Below, piece after piece: positions 14,438 to 22,301 of a DNA stretch of 30,485 nucleotides. The DNA lies in contig DDSA01000188.1 in assembly GCA_002343715.1 (NCBI GenBank), positions 1 to 30,485 of the forward strand. Reading direction: 5' to 3'. Under the pieces are notes generated by a model that saw only the letters and a program-made list of their open reading frames with translations, did no database searches and was not told where the DNA came from. A program made the position numbers and the translations under genes. The DNA comes from Phycisphaerales bacterium UBA2402. Its GTDB lineage: Bacteria; Planctomycetota; Phycisphaerae; Phycisphaerales; UBA1924. Every line of letters begins with the position of its first letter. Within the stretch, counting starts at the first letter, position 1.

Positions 14438-15910
14438 TTGTCCAATTCCTACACCATCTGCAAAGGAAAACCACGGCACGGGGGCCTTGCATGGGCCTCG
14501 CTCGGCATCGTCGTGACCGGAGGCTGCCAGTCCTTCGAGCGTCGCCCGTTGAACTTGGCAGGTCATTACGCCGCATTCCTTGAACGAACACCCCACAGCA
14601 CCGCGGTTAGGACCTTTGCCGATGACCTCGCGGTTCGATCGACATGCAGCCACGGCGATGGGTCGCCGTACAACCCGACCGACGGCATCACGTGCGCTGA
14701 AGCGGAAGTGGTGGCGCTGGTCTTCAACGCCGATCTTCGGCTTGCACGTCTGCGGGCGGGTGTCACGAAGGCCACGGCGGATAACTCAGGGTTGTGGGAA
14801 GACCCGACCATCGGTGTCGAGCTGGCGCGCATCATCGAGAGCACACCATACCAATGGAAAGTCTTCTCCAGCATCGGCCTGACCATCCCGATCTCGGGAC
14901 GCCTGGAGATCGAGAAACAGCGGGCCGGGTTCGAGCACGCGGCCGAACTCGCGAGGGTCGCGCAGCGCGAGTGGTCGGTGCGGATGTCGATCCGCCGGGC
15001 GTGGAGCGAGTGGTCGGCGCTGGAAGCGCAACTCGCGGCGATGCGCGATTTTCTGGATCGGGTGGACCAGATCCTTGTTCTTGTTGACAAGATGGAGCAG
15101 GCGGGAGAACTGGCACGTACGGAGGCCAGGCTTTTCCGCATCGAGAAAGCAACCAAGTCGCTTGAACTCGCCGTGCTGGAGTCGCGGCTGAACGAGGCGG
15201 ACCTCGTTCTCCGCCATCTCATGGGGATGTCGCCCGATGCCCCCTTGCGGTTTCATACAAACGGCATCGGGCCGGGACGAACCGACGCGATTCCGCGCAT
15301 GGACCCCACGGAGATCGAGCGCCGCAGCCCCGCTGTCCTGGTCGCCGCGGCCGAGTATGAAGCATCTGAAAAAGCCCTCGAACTGGAGGTTCGCAAGCAG
15401 TACCCGGACCTGCACATCGGGCCGGGGTACGGGCGTGAAGATGGTCAGGATCAGTTGCTGCTGGGGCTGTCCTTGCCGATCCCGATCCTGAACGCGAACC
15501 GGCGTGGAATCGCAGAGGCTCTGGCGCGGCGAGAGGTCGCTCGCGCCGACGCAGAGGCAACTCTGGAGCAGACGATGACGGCGCTGCGGGCGGCGGAAGT
15601 CCGGCTCGCCGCGGCGATCAAGCACCGCCACGCGCTCGAGTCAGAGATCGTGCCGCTGGTCGATGCGCAGTACAGCGATGCGAGGCAGGTCGCCAGACTC
15701 GGAGAAGTCAACGCGCTCGTGCTCCTGGAGAGTCTCAAACGTCAGCAGGATGCCAAGATCGGGCTGATCGAGGCGGCCCGTCACGAAGCGTTGACCGGGA
15801 TTGATCTTGTCGAAGTCGTCGGTCCCGCGCCTCCACCCTCTCCCGCCGCACACCCGCCGGGTTCTGGACCGATCGCTCCCCCACCATCACCCCTCCGTGA
15901 AACTCCATGA
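14438..15910 (+). CDS. TolC/CzcC-family outer membrane efflux lipoprotein
   Basis: 490 residues, the usual size for outer membrane factors of tripartite efflux pumps. The N-terminus (AWASLGIVVTGGC, Cys30) looks like a lipoprotein signal, though the lipobox is imperfect. Two repeated OEP-type halves with long coiled-coil helices follow: about residues 85-265 (DNSGLWEDPTIGVELARI, then a helical stretch rich in Glu, Arg and Leu) and about 300-470 (PDLHIGPGYGREDGQDQLLLGLSLPIPILN, shown here only as a landmark near residue 325). The C-terminal tail is Pro-rich. It should form the trans-envelope exit duct for the RND pump at 17326. The TTG start is preferred over an earlier in-frame TTG at 14249 because of the GGAGG and the signal sequence. 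Its stop overlaps the adaptor's ATG as ATGA, indicating translational coupling. Confidence 0.85.
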   Translation: MSNSYTICKGKPRHGGLAWASLGIVVTGGCQSFERRPLNLAGHYAAFLERTPHSTAVRTFADDLAVRSTCSHGDGSPYNPTDGITCAEAEVVALVFNADLRLARLRAGVTKATADNSGLWEDPTIGVELARIIESTPYQWKVFSSIGLTIPISGRLEIEKQRAGFEHAAELARVAQREWSVRMSIRRAWSEWSALEAQLAAMRDFLDRVDQILVLVDKMEQAGELARTEARLFRIEKATKSLELAVLESRLNEADLVLRHLMGMSPDAPLRFHTNGIGPGRTDAIPRMDPTEIERRSPAVLVAAAEYEASEKALELEVRKQYPDLHIGPGYGREDGQDQLLLGLSLPIPILNANRRGIAEALARREVARADAEATLEQTMTALRAAEVRLAAAIKHRHALESEIVPLVDAQYSDARQVARLGEVNALVLLESLKRQQDAKIGLIEAARHEALTGIDLVEVVGPAPPPSPAAHPPGSGPIAPPPSPLRETP

Positions 15911-17325
15911 GAACGCGCGGCACAGCCACCGATCACCCCACCGATAGTCCCATGAACTTCTTTCACACACTCATCCTGCTCGCATCGACATTCGCCACCG
16001 CGACACTCTGCTCGGGGTGCGACCGCAGGGCTGAACAGCAGCCCGCCGGGGGCGAGCAAGACCACGGCTCCGGGTCCGGCTCCTCCTCACCGTCCAACCG
16101 GGTTGATATCCCCGCGTCCGTCCGGCAGAACCTCGGCATCACGTTCGCGCGGGTCGAGACTCGGAACGTCACGCGAACATTGCGTGTGCCGGGCCGGTTC
16201 GAACTCCTCCCTACGGCCCGACGCGAGTACCGCACACCGATGGCCGGTCGGGTTGAACTCCTTGTCAGCCAGTATCAGAAGGTGGAACCGGGCACCCCCC
16301 TCTACAGCGTTGACTCCGCCGCGTGGCGTCAGTTGCACGAGCAGATCGCGGCGATGCAGGCGCGAGTCGACTCGATGGGACCGCTCCGCGAAGCCCATCG
16401 CCGCCACGAGCACAGCCTGGAGGAAAAGGTCACCCTCTGGCAGGACCGGCTGAAGCAACTCGAAGAACTGCGGACGGCCGGTGGCGGGAGCGCCTCGCAG
16501 TTCACCGAGGCACGCGCTGCGCTCAACGCCACGCAGGCCGAACTCGCCGACGTCATGGAGAAGGACGCGGAACTTCACGCCCAGCAGAAGCAGGCCGAAG
16601 CGGAACTGAGATCGCTCACGTCGAGGCACGACATGCTCGTGAGAGGCGGCCACTGCGGCGACCATCACGAAGGCCGGGATGCGGGCGACGGATTCACGGT
16701 GTGCGCGGTCGCTCCCGGCGTCATCGAGACCATCGGCATCACGCCGGGCGGGTTGGCCGAAGAGAACGGGCACATCATGACTCTTGTTCAACCCGACCAG
16801 ATCAGATTCAGGGCCAAGGGGCTGCAATCCGACCTCGGCCGGCTGAAAGACGGGCTCGCGGCAAGAATTTCACCGCCGCAGGGCGGGAGTCTGCCGCTGC
16901 AGGACACCATGAACGGTGTGCTGCAGATCGGCCTCCGGGCGGATGCGGACGAACGAACCGTGGACCTCGTGGTGGTGCCCGATGCACTGTCCGCGTGGGC
17001 AAGGAGCGGTGTCTCCGCTCATCTGGAAGTAACACTCGACGGCGGCGGTGAAGAACTCGCCGTCCCGTTGTCGGCGGTCGTGCGCGACGGAGTGTCGCCC
17101 ATCGTCTTCCGGCGTGACCCTGCGAACCCCGACAAGGCGATCCGGCTGGAGGCGGACATCGGTCTGTCCGACGGGCGATGGATCGTGATCAAGAGCGGTG
17201 TCAAGGAAGGTGACGAGATCGTGCTGGGTGGCAACTACCAGTTGATGCTCGCCACCAGCGGCTCGGCGCCCAAGGGCGGGCACTTCCACCCCGACGGCAC
17301 GTTCCACGAAGGGGAAGACAAGTAA
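15907..17325 (+). CDS. Periplasmic adaptor (membrane fusion) lipoprotein of an RND metal-efflux pump
   Basis: 472 residues, CusB/CzcB-like. A lipoprotein-type signal lies at residues 16-38 (MNFFHTLILLASTFATATLC then SGC; lipid Cys38). The barrel-sandwich half begins near GRVELLVSQYQKVEPGTPLYSV (residues 114-135); a coiled-coil hairpin covers about 138-240; the second half and beta-barrel follow (GVIETIGITPGGLAEENG, then a PDQIRFRAKG strand). Metal-ligand-rich segments are a HCGDHHEGRD loop near residues 248-257 and a His-rich tail, GGHFHPDGTFHEGEDK. Two starts are possible: ATG at 15907, overlapping the TolC stop, or ATG at 15952, directly before the signal; the latter gives a more normal lipoprotein. 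The adaptor should link the RND pump to the channel in the periplasm and may hand over metal. The pump gene starts immediately after its stop. Confidence 0.86.
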   Translation: MRTRGTATDHPTDSPMNFFHTLILLASTFATATLCSGCDRRAEQQPAGGEQDHGSGSGSSSPSNRVDIPASVRQNLGITFARVETRNVTRTLRVPGRFELLPTARREYRTPMAGRVELLVSQYQKVEPGTPLYSVDSAAWRQLHEQIAAMQARVDSMGPLREAHRRHEHSLEEKVTLWQDRLKQLEELRTAGGGSASQFTEARAALNATQAELADVMEKDAELHAQQKQAEAELRSLTSRHDMLVRGGHCGDHHEGRDAGDGFTVCAVAPGVIETIGITPGGLAEENGHIMTLVQPDQIRFRAKGLQSDLGRLKDGLAARISPPQGGSLPLQDTMNGVLQIGLRADADERTVDLVVVPDALSAWARSGVSAHLEVTLDGGGEELAVPLSAVVRDGVSPIVFRRDPANPDKAIRLEADIGLSDGRWIVIKSGVKEGDEIVLGGNYQLMLATSGSAPKGGHFHPDGTFHEGEDK

Positions 17326-20300
17326 ATGCTCGCACGACTCATCGCCTTCTCGCTCAGGAACTCCTCGCTCGTGCTTGTCGCGGCGGGGTTGCTGCTCCTC
17401 TTCGCGGGGCTGAAGATCAGGGACATGCCCGTTGATGTCTTCCCCGAGCTCAACGCCCCCACGGTTGTCATCATGACCGAGGCGGGCGGGCTGGCGGCGG
17501 ATGAAGTGGAACTGAATGTCACGTTCCCCATCGAAACCTCCGTGAACGGACTGCCCGGGACCCGCCGGGTGCGCAGCGCCTCGGCCACCAGTCTGTCGAT
17601 CGTGTGGGTCGAGTTCGACTGGGGCACCGATATCTACCGCGCGCGGCAGTTGGTCTCGGAGAGATTGTCCGCCGTGCGTGAGGCGCTGCCTCCCAACGCG
17701 CACGCCGAGATCACACCCGTGACGAGCATCACCGGCGAGATCATGCTCCTGGCGTTGTCCTCGCCCGACGGCACGGTCAGCCCGTTGGAGATGCGTTCGT
17801 TCGCGGAGTTTGAACTTCGGAACAAGATACTCGCGGTGCCGGGTGTGGCCCAGGTGGTCGCCATCGGGGGCGAGTTGCCGCAGTACCAGATCAATGTGAA
17901 GCAGGATGAGTTGGCGTTGTACGGGCTGACGATCGGCGATGTGGTTGATGCTGCCAGGAACGCGCACTCGACGGCCAGTGCGGGGTATGTCCCCGACTGG
18001 GAGAACCAGGAACTTCCTATCCGCCAGATCGCCCGCGTGACAGGCACCGACAGCATCGGGCAGGTGCTCGTCAAGCACCACAACGGCGCGGCGGTCACGA
18101 TCGGAGAGGTCGCCGATGTGCAACTCGGCCCCGCGCCCAAACGCGGCACCGCCGCCGATCGGGGTCTCCCGGGTGTTGTCGTCAGCGTTCAGAAATCACC
18201 CGGGACCAACACGCTCAACCTGACCCGGCAGATCGACGCGGTGCTCGATCAGACGGAGAAGGCCATGCCCGCTGGGCTGGTGCTGAACCGCGACCCTTTC
18301 CGGGCGGCGCGGTTTATCGACCTGAGCATCAACAACGTCGTCAAAGTCCTGCTGGAAGCGACCGTCATCGTGGCCGTGATTCTGATTCTGTTCCTGATGA
18401 ACGCGAGGGCGACGATCATCACGCTCACGGCGTTGCCTCTCTCGCTCGCGGTCGCGGTCCTGCTCCTGTGGGCCTGGGGGCTGTCGATCAACGTCATGAC
18501 GCTGGGCGGTCTGGCGGTGGCCATCGGCGAACTGGTGGATGATGCCATCATCGACGTTGAGAACGTGCTGCGGCGACTCAGAGAAAACGCCGGGCTGCCC
18601 GAGCGGGACCGCAAGGGCTTTGTCGACATCATCTACTCCGCGAGCAACGAGATCCGCTCTTCGGTCGTGTTCGCGACCGTCATCATCTGCATGGTGTTCG
18701 TCCCTCTCCTGTTCCTGCAGGGTCTTGAAGGTCGGTTCTTCCAGCCGCTTGGAATCGCGTACATCCTCTCGATCATGGCATCGCTCATCGTGGCGCTGAC
18801 GGTCACGCCCGCGATGTGCAAAATCCTGTTCGGCGGGTCGTTCGGGATGAAAACGAGGTTCGCGGAGGCCGGCGGGGATCGGAGCGAACACGACGGATGG
18901 CTGGTCCGCACGCTCAAAGCCGTCTACGAGCCGTTGCTCCGCGCCGGTGTCCGCAACCGCGGGCTGGTGCTTGGCGGCGCGAGTGCGCTGACCGTGGCCT
19001 CGCTTCTGCTCATGTCCACGTTCGGCACCTCGTTCCTCCCAGGGTTCAAGGAGGGTACATTCACCGTCTTCCTCTTCGCCCCGCCGGGCACGTCGCTCCG
19101 GGAGAGCAACCGATTGGCGGTGGGCGTGGAGAAGCAACTCGCCGGCATCGAGGGCGTGTCGAGCGTCACGCGGCGCACCGGCCGAGCCGAGCGAGACGAG
19201 CACGCCGAGCCGGTGAGCAACTCCGAGATCGAGGTGACGATCAAGGCCGGCGCGAGCCAGGACGCGGTGCGGGCGCAGATCGACCGCATCATCGCCAACA
19301 TCCCGGGCATCACGACGATGGTGGGTCAGCCGATCGAACACCGCCTGAGCCATGTACTTTCCGGCACGCCCGCGGCGATTGCACTCAACGTGTATGGGGA
19401 CGATCTCGACATATTGCGCTCGCTCGCCAAGCGGATCGAAGCGGAACTGAAAACCATCCCCGGCACGCGCGATGTCGCCGCCAACCGCGAAGTCATGATC
19501 ACCTCGCTGCCCATCCGCTACCGGGCGCAGGACCTCGCGGCGGCGGGGCTTTCGCCCGCGTCCGCGGCGGAGCAGGTCCAGCAGGCCCTGTACGGCGAAC
19601 GCGTCGCCGAGATCAACCAGGGCGTGCGCCGCTACGAGATGGTGGTGCGCCTCGCCGAGAGCGAGCGTGAGCGTCTCGACCAGATCATGGACCTCCAACT
19701 CCGCGGCGCTGGCGGCGCACGGGTGCGGCTGCGCGATGTCGCCGATATCGGCCCGGAGAGAACCAGCAACCTCATCACGCGCGAGAACGCGCAGCGCAAG
19801 GCTGTCATCTCGACCAACGTCGCCGACGGGTATAACCTCGGGCAGCTGGTCGCCGCGGTGCGGAGCACAGTGGACCCCGTCGTGCAACAGGCCGGGTACA
19901 CGATCCACTACGGCGGGCAGTTCGAGGCCCAGCAATCGGCAAGCAGAACCATCTACATCATGGGTGCGTGCGTGGCGGTCTTGATGTTCCTGCTGCTGCA
20001 ACTCTCCACAGGCAAAGGCAGGGTTGCGCTGCTCGTCATGCTCAACCTGCCGCTGGCGCTGATCGGCGGCATCGCGGCCATGTACCTGACCGATACCCCT
20101 TCGCCGCTGCGCAACACGGCGGCGCTGATCGGACTCTCGTCCGAACGCTACATCGCGCCGGTGATCTCGATCGCCAGCATGGTGGGATTCGTCACGCTCT
20201 TCGGCATCGCCGTGCGTAACGGCATCCTGCTGGTCAACCACTACGACTACCTCCAGAAGTGCGAGGGCAGGACCATCGAGGACTCGATCATCCGGGGGTC

Positions 20301-20583
20301 GATGGAACGGCTGGTGCCAATCCTCATGACGGCGCTGACGGCCATGCTCGGGCTTGTGCCGCTCGCTCTCGCCAAGGGCAAGCCCGGCAGCGAACTGCTG
20401 GCACCGCTTGCGATTGTCGTGCTGGGAGGCCTCATCTCGTCGACGTTCTTGAACCTCTTTGTCATTCCCGCCGGCTACGCGCTGGCGTTTCGAGTGAGGT
20501 TTCCTTCCACAGACCGGCCAGGCGTTCTGGCCCGGCGTTTCACACGTTTTAGCAGGAAGTCCGAGTCCACCAGTCTTTCATAA
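17326..20583 (+). CDS. RND heavy-metal efflux permease (CusA/CzcA family)
   Basis: 1085 residues, full length for a heavy-metal RND pump of the inner membrane that drives export by proton influx. Two duplicated halves are visible: TM1 at about 12-30, a periplasmic porter loop, a TM2-6 cluster at about 340-500, a second porter domain, and a final TM cluster from about 880 to 1060. Family landmarks: MPVDVFPELNAPTVVIMTEA near 30-49, and in TM4 GGLAVAIGELVDDAIIDVEN at 394-413 with the acidic residues used for proton relay. The TM4 motif is neither the CzcA type (DFGIIVDGAVV) nor exactly the CusA type (AIGAMVDAAIV), so the metal cannot be named. The ATG follows the adaptor's TAA directly. His-rich partners on both sides of the pump gene favour a divalent metal such as Zn, Co or Ni, but Cu or Ag are not excluded. 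Confidence 0.93.
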   Translation: MLARLIAFSLRNSSLVLVAAGLLLLFAGLKIRDMPVDVFPELNAPTVVIMTEAGGLAADEVELNVTFPIETSVNGLPGTRRVRSASATSLSIVWVEFDWGTDIYRARQLVSERLSAVREALPPNAHAEITPVTSITGEIMLLALSSPDGTVSPLEMRSFAEFELRNKILAVPGVAQVVAIGGELPQYQINVKQDELALYGLTIGDVVDAARNAHSTASAGYVPDWENQELPIRQIARVTGTDSIGQVLVKHHNGAAVTIGEVADVQLGPAPKRGTAADRGLPGVVVSVQKSPGTNTLNLTRQIDAVLDQTEKAMPAGLVLNRDPFRAARFIDLSINNVVKVLLEATVIVAVILILFLMNARATIITLTALPLSLAVAVLLLWAWGLSINVMTLGGLAVAIGELVDDAIIDVENVLRRLRENAGLPERDRKGFVDIIYSASNEIRSSVVFATVIICMVFVPLLFLQGLEGRFFQPLGIAYILSIMASLIVALTVTPAMCKILFGGSFGMKTRFAEAGGDRSEHDGWLVRTLKAVYEPLLRAGVRNRGLVLGGASALTVASLLLMSTFGTSFLPGFKEGTFTVFLFAPPGTSLRESNRLAVGVEKQLAGIEGVSSVTRRTGRAERDEHAEPVSNSEIEVTIKAGASQDAVRAQIDRIIANIPGITTMVGQPIEHRLSHVLSGTPAAIALNVYGDDLDILRSLAKRIEAELKTIPGTRDVAANREVMITSLPIRYRAQDLAAAGLSPASAAEQVQQALYGERVAEINQGVRRYEMVVRLAESERERLDQIMDLQLRGAGGARVRLRDVADIGPERTSNLITRENAQRKAVISTNVADGYNLGQLVAAVRSTVDPVVQQAGYTIHYGGQFEAQQSASRTIYIMGACVAVLMFLLLQLSTGKGRVALLVMLNLPLALIGGIAAMYLTDTPSPLRNTAALIGLSSERYIAPVISIASMVGFVTLFGIAVRNGILLVNHYDYLQKCEGRTIEDSIIRGSMERLVPILMTALTAMLGLVPLALAKGKPGSELLAPLAIVVLGGLISSTFLNLFVIPAGYALAFRVRFPSTDRPGVLARRFTRFSRKSESTSLS

Positions 20584-20588
20584 GGGAG
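20582..20588 (+). promoter_or_regulatory. Shine-Dalgarno sequence of the His-rich lipoprotein gene
   Basis: AAGGGAG overlaps the stop codon of the RND gene and lies 5 bases before the ATG at 20594, indicating translation within the same operon. Confidence 0.75.
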
Positions 20589-20593
20589 TATCC

Positions 20594-21106
20594 ATGATAC
20601 AGAATATTCGTGTCTTCGCTCTGTTGTCCGTCGTGACCGTGGCCGCCGTCGCCCTGCTCATTGGCGGCTGCGATAAAAAGACCGAACCCGCCCAGCCCGT
20701 AGCCGGGGCGGGCGGCTCCGCGAAATCCAACGCCCACGACCACAAAGACGGCCACGGGCACGACCACGGAGATGACCACGACCACGGCCCGACCACCCAA
20801 CTCGGCGAGCTGTCGGCGGACGGATTCCTGGTCAAAGCTTCGCGCGATGGCGGCATCAAGGCCGGAGGTGATGCCCCGATCGATGTGTGGGTCACCGGCG
20901 GCACCGTGAAAGTAGCCGCCGTCCGTTTCTGGATCGGCACGCAGGACGCCAAAGGCTCGCTCAAGGCCAAGGCCGAGATCGAGAAAGATAACTGGCACAC
21001 CCACGCCGAGATTCCAAACCCGCTGCCGGAATCAAGTAAACTCTGGGTGGAGATCGAGGCGGACAATGGGCAGAAGACCCTCGTTGGATTCGACCTCAAG
21101 CAGTGA
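20594..21106 (+). CDS. His-rich metal-binding lipoprotein, last gene of the efflux cassette
   Basis: 170 residues. Residues 1-25 form a lipoprotein signal with lipobox LIGGC (Cys26). A linker leads to a run of seven His and several Asp in residues 48-64 (HDHKDGHGHDHGDDHDHG), a typical loose binding site for Zn, Ni, Co or Cu. The rest (about 70-170) is a predicted beta-rich domain with VKVAAVRFWIGTQDAKG and WHTHAEIPNPLPESSKLWVEIE. No named family is recognised. It sits 10 bases after the RND gene, so it is very likely part of the pump operon as a periplasmic metal buffer, sensor or chaperone analogous in position, not in sequence, to CusF. Confidence 0.75.
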   Translation: MIQNIRVFALLSVVTVAAVALLIGGCDKKTEPAQPVAGAGGSAKSNAHDHKDGHGHDHGDDHDHGPTTQLGELSADGFLVKASRDGGIKAGGDAPIDVWVTGGTVKVAAVRFWIGTQDAKGSLKAKAEIEKDNWHTHAEIPNPLPESSKLWVEIEADNGQKTLVGFDLKQ

Positions 21107-21232
21107 CTTGTCCGATGAGGAACACTCGCTGGTTCACGATCAACGACCCGTGCCGGCATCGCGGTTCTCCGCGGGCTCCTTCACACCAACTAAGGAGCAT
21201 TGGGTACATCACCGCCCGGTATCAGTTCGACG
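21107..21232 (+). repeat. Diverged non-coding repeat downstream of the efflux cassette (copy B)
   Basis: Collinear with 14264-14422: CTTGTCCGA (21107, immediately after the lipoprotein stop), TCGCGGT (21159), AAGGA (21192), GGGTACATCAC (21202) and TTCGACG (21226). Reading frames across it match no family. It fills about half of the 246-base gap before the methyltransferase gene. Confidence 0.4.
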
Positions 21233-21316
21233 ACCGTCGGTTGACGCCCCACCCGGAGATGATGTCTGATCGAGCAGCGATGAACACCGGATCGGCACCA
21301 CCCCGCGAAAAGGGGG

Positions 21317-21345
21317 TGAACATCGCTTTCGCCGCGTTCTATACT
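21317..21345 (+). promoter_or_regulatory. Candidate promoter of the methyltransferase gene (leaderless type)
   Basis: TGAACA (21317-21322; 4 of 6 against TTGACA), 17 bases, TATACT (21340-21345), then 7 bases to the ATG at 21353. The expected transcription start falls on or next to the start codon. Confidence 0.5.
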
Positions 21346-21352
21346 CGCCACC

Positions 21353-22273
21353 ATGTCCGCACCACGTCACAACGCCACCGCGTCCAGTTGCGGGGGCGTC
21401 GGCGCGCTGACCGAACTGGCCGACTTGAGGCACGCCTCGCGTGTCATGATGGCCCGGCTGAGCAGCGACATCGAAACGACGCTTCGATGGTGCCGCGAGT
21501 ATCAGGAAGCGATCGAGGGAGCGATGGGACGCCCGATCGCCGGGTGCCACGCCCTCGAGATCGGCCCGGGCCAGTGGTACTCGCAGTATCTGTACTTCGC
21601 GAGACTCTGCCGCGTGACCGCCATCGACCTTGATGTTCTCCCGGTTGGCTTTGACCCCTTCGGCTACTGGCGCATGTTCCGCGAGAACGGGGCCAGGCGC
21701 GTGGTCAAGACTCTGGGCCGCAAGGCACTCGGGATCGACCGGAAGTATTTCACCGAGTACAAGCGCCAGTTGGGCGTGGACCGCCTCCCGACACCCGCGG
21801 TCGCGCGGATGGACGCGACCAAGACGACCTTCGCCGACAACACCTTTGACTTCGTCTATTCATCCAGCGTCTTCGAGCATGTCCCCGACCCCGCCACCAT
21901 GCTGCGGGAATGCGCCCGCATCATCCGGCCCGGGGGCAGCATCCTGACCGATCTGCACCTGTACACCAGCGACAGCGGCAACCACGATCCCCGCATCATC
22001 AGCGGCGACCGCAAGGGTCTGCCGTACTGGCCGCACCTCCGCCCGACGCACGCCGGCGTCTGCCGAACGGGGGCCTATCTGAACAAGTTGCGTCTTGCCG
22101 AATGGCACGATCTCTTCGCCCGGACGCTGCCCGGCACAACCTGGACGTACAGACTCGACGATCACCTCCGCCCCGAGGCCGAAAAACTCAGGGAGGCGGG
22201 CGAACTGGCCGACTACTCCATGGATGAACTCCTGACCCGGTGCGCGGTATCGGTATGGAGAAAACCGGATTAA
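21353..22273 (+). CDS. Class I SAM-dependent methyltransferase (Methyltransf_11-like)
   Basis: 306 residues. Rossmann-type methyltransferase core: motif I ALEIGPGQWYSQYL at residues 67-80, an acidic residue after strand 2 (VTAIDLDVLP), motif near ARMDATKTTFADNTFDFVYS, then SSVFEHVPDPATMLRECARI and IIRPGGSILTDLHLY. The C-terminal region (about 210-306) contains HLRPTHAGVCRTGAYLNKLR and is probably substrate-specific. The target is unknown. The gene is followed after 28 bases by a GT4 glycosyltransferase on the same strand, so modification of a surface glycan is plausible (inference). The ATG at 21353 follows a TATACT box by 7 bases and has no Shine-Dalgarno. Confidence 0.85.
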   Translation: MSAPRHNATASSCGGVGALTELADLRHASRVMMARLSSDIETTLRWCREYQEAIEGAMGRPIAGCHALEIGPGQWYSQYLYFARLCRVTAIDLDVLPVGFDPFGYWRMFRENGARRVVKTLGRKALGIDRKYFTEYKRQLGVDRLPTPAVARMDATKTTFADNTFDFVYSSSVFEHVPDPATMLRECARIIRPGGSILTDLHLYTSDSGNHDPRIISGDRKGLPYWPHLRPTHAGVCRTGAYLNKLRLAEWHDLFARTLPGTTWTYRLDDHLRPEAEKLREAGELADYSMDELLTRCAVSVWRKPD

Positions 22274-22301
22274 CCTTTCGACACGCTCGGTGCCACGCCC
22301 G

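Noticed and set aside
16870..18123. A 417-codon frame antisense to the adaptor/pump junction
   Set aside because: It spans two well-supported genes and shows only Asp/Arg/Gln-rich shadow composition.
18196..20241. A 681-codon open frame antisense to the RND pump gene
   Set aside because: Its product is low-complexity, rich in Arg, Asp, His and Gln, with no domain, and mirrors the codon bias of the clearly real pump gene.
21103..21633. A 176-codon plus-strand frame from the end of the efflux cassette into the methyltransferase gene
   Set aside because: It overlaps the methyltransferase in another frame, lacks family features, and its first part lies on repeat copy B.
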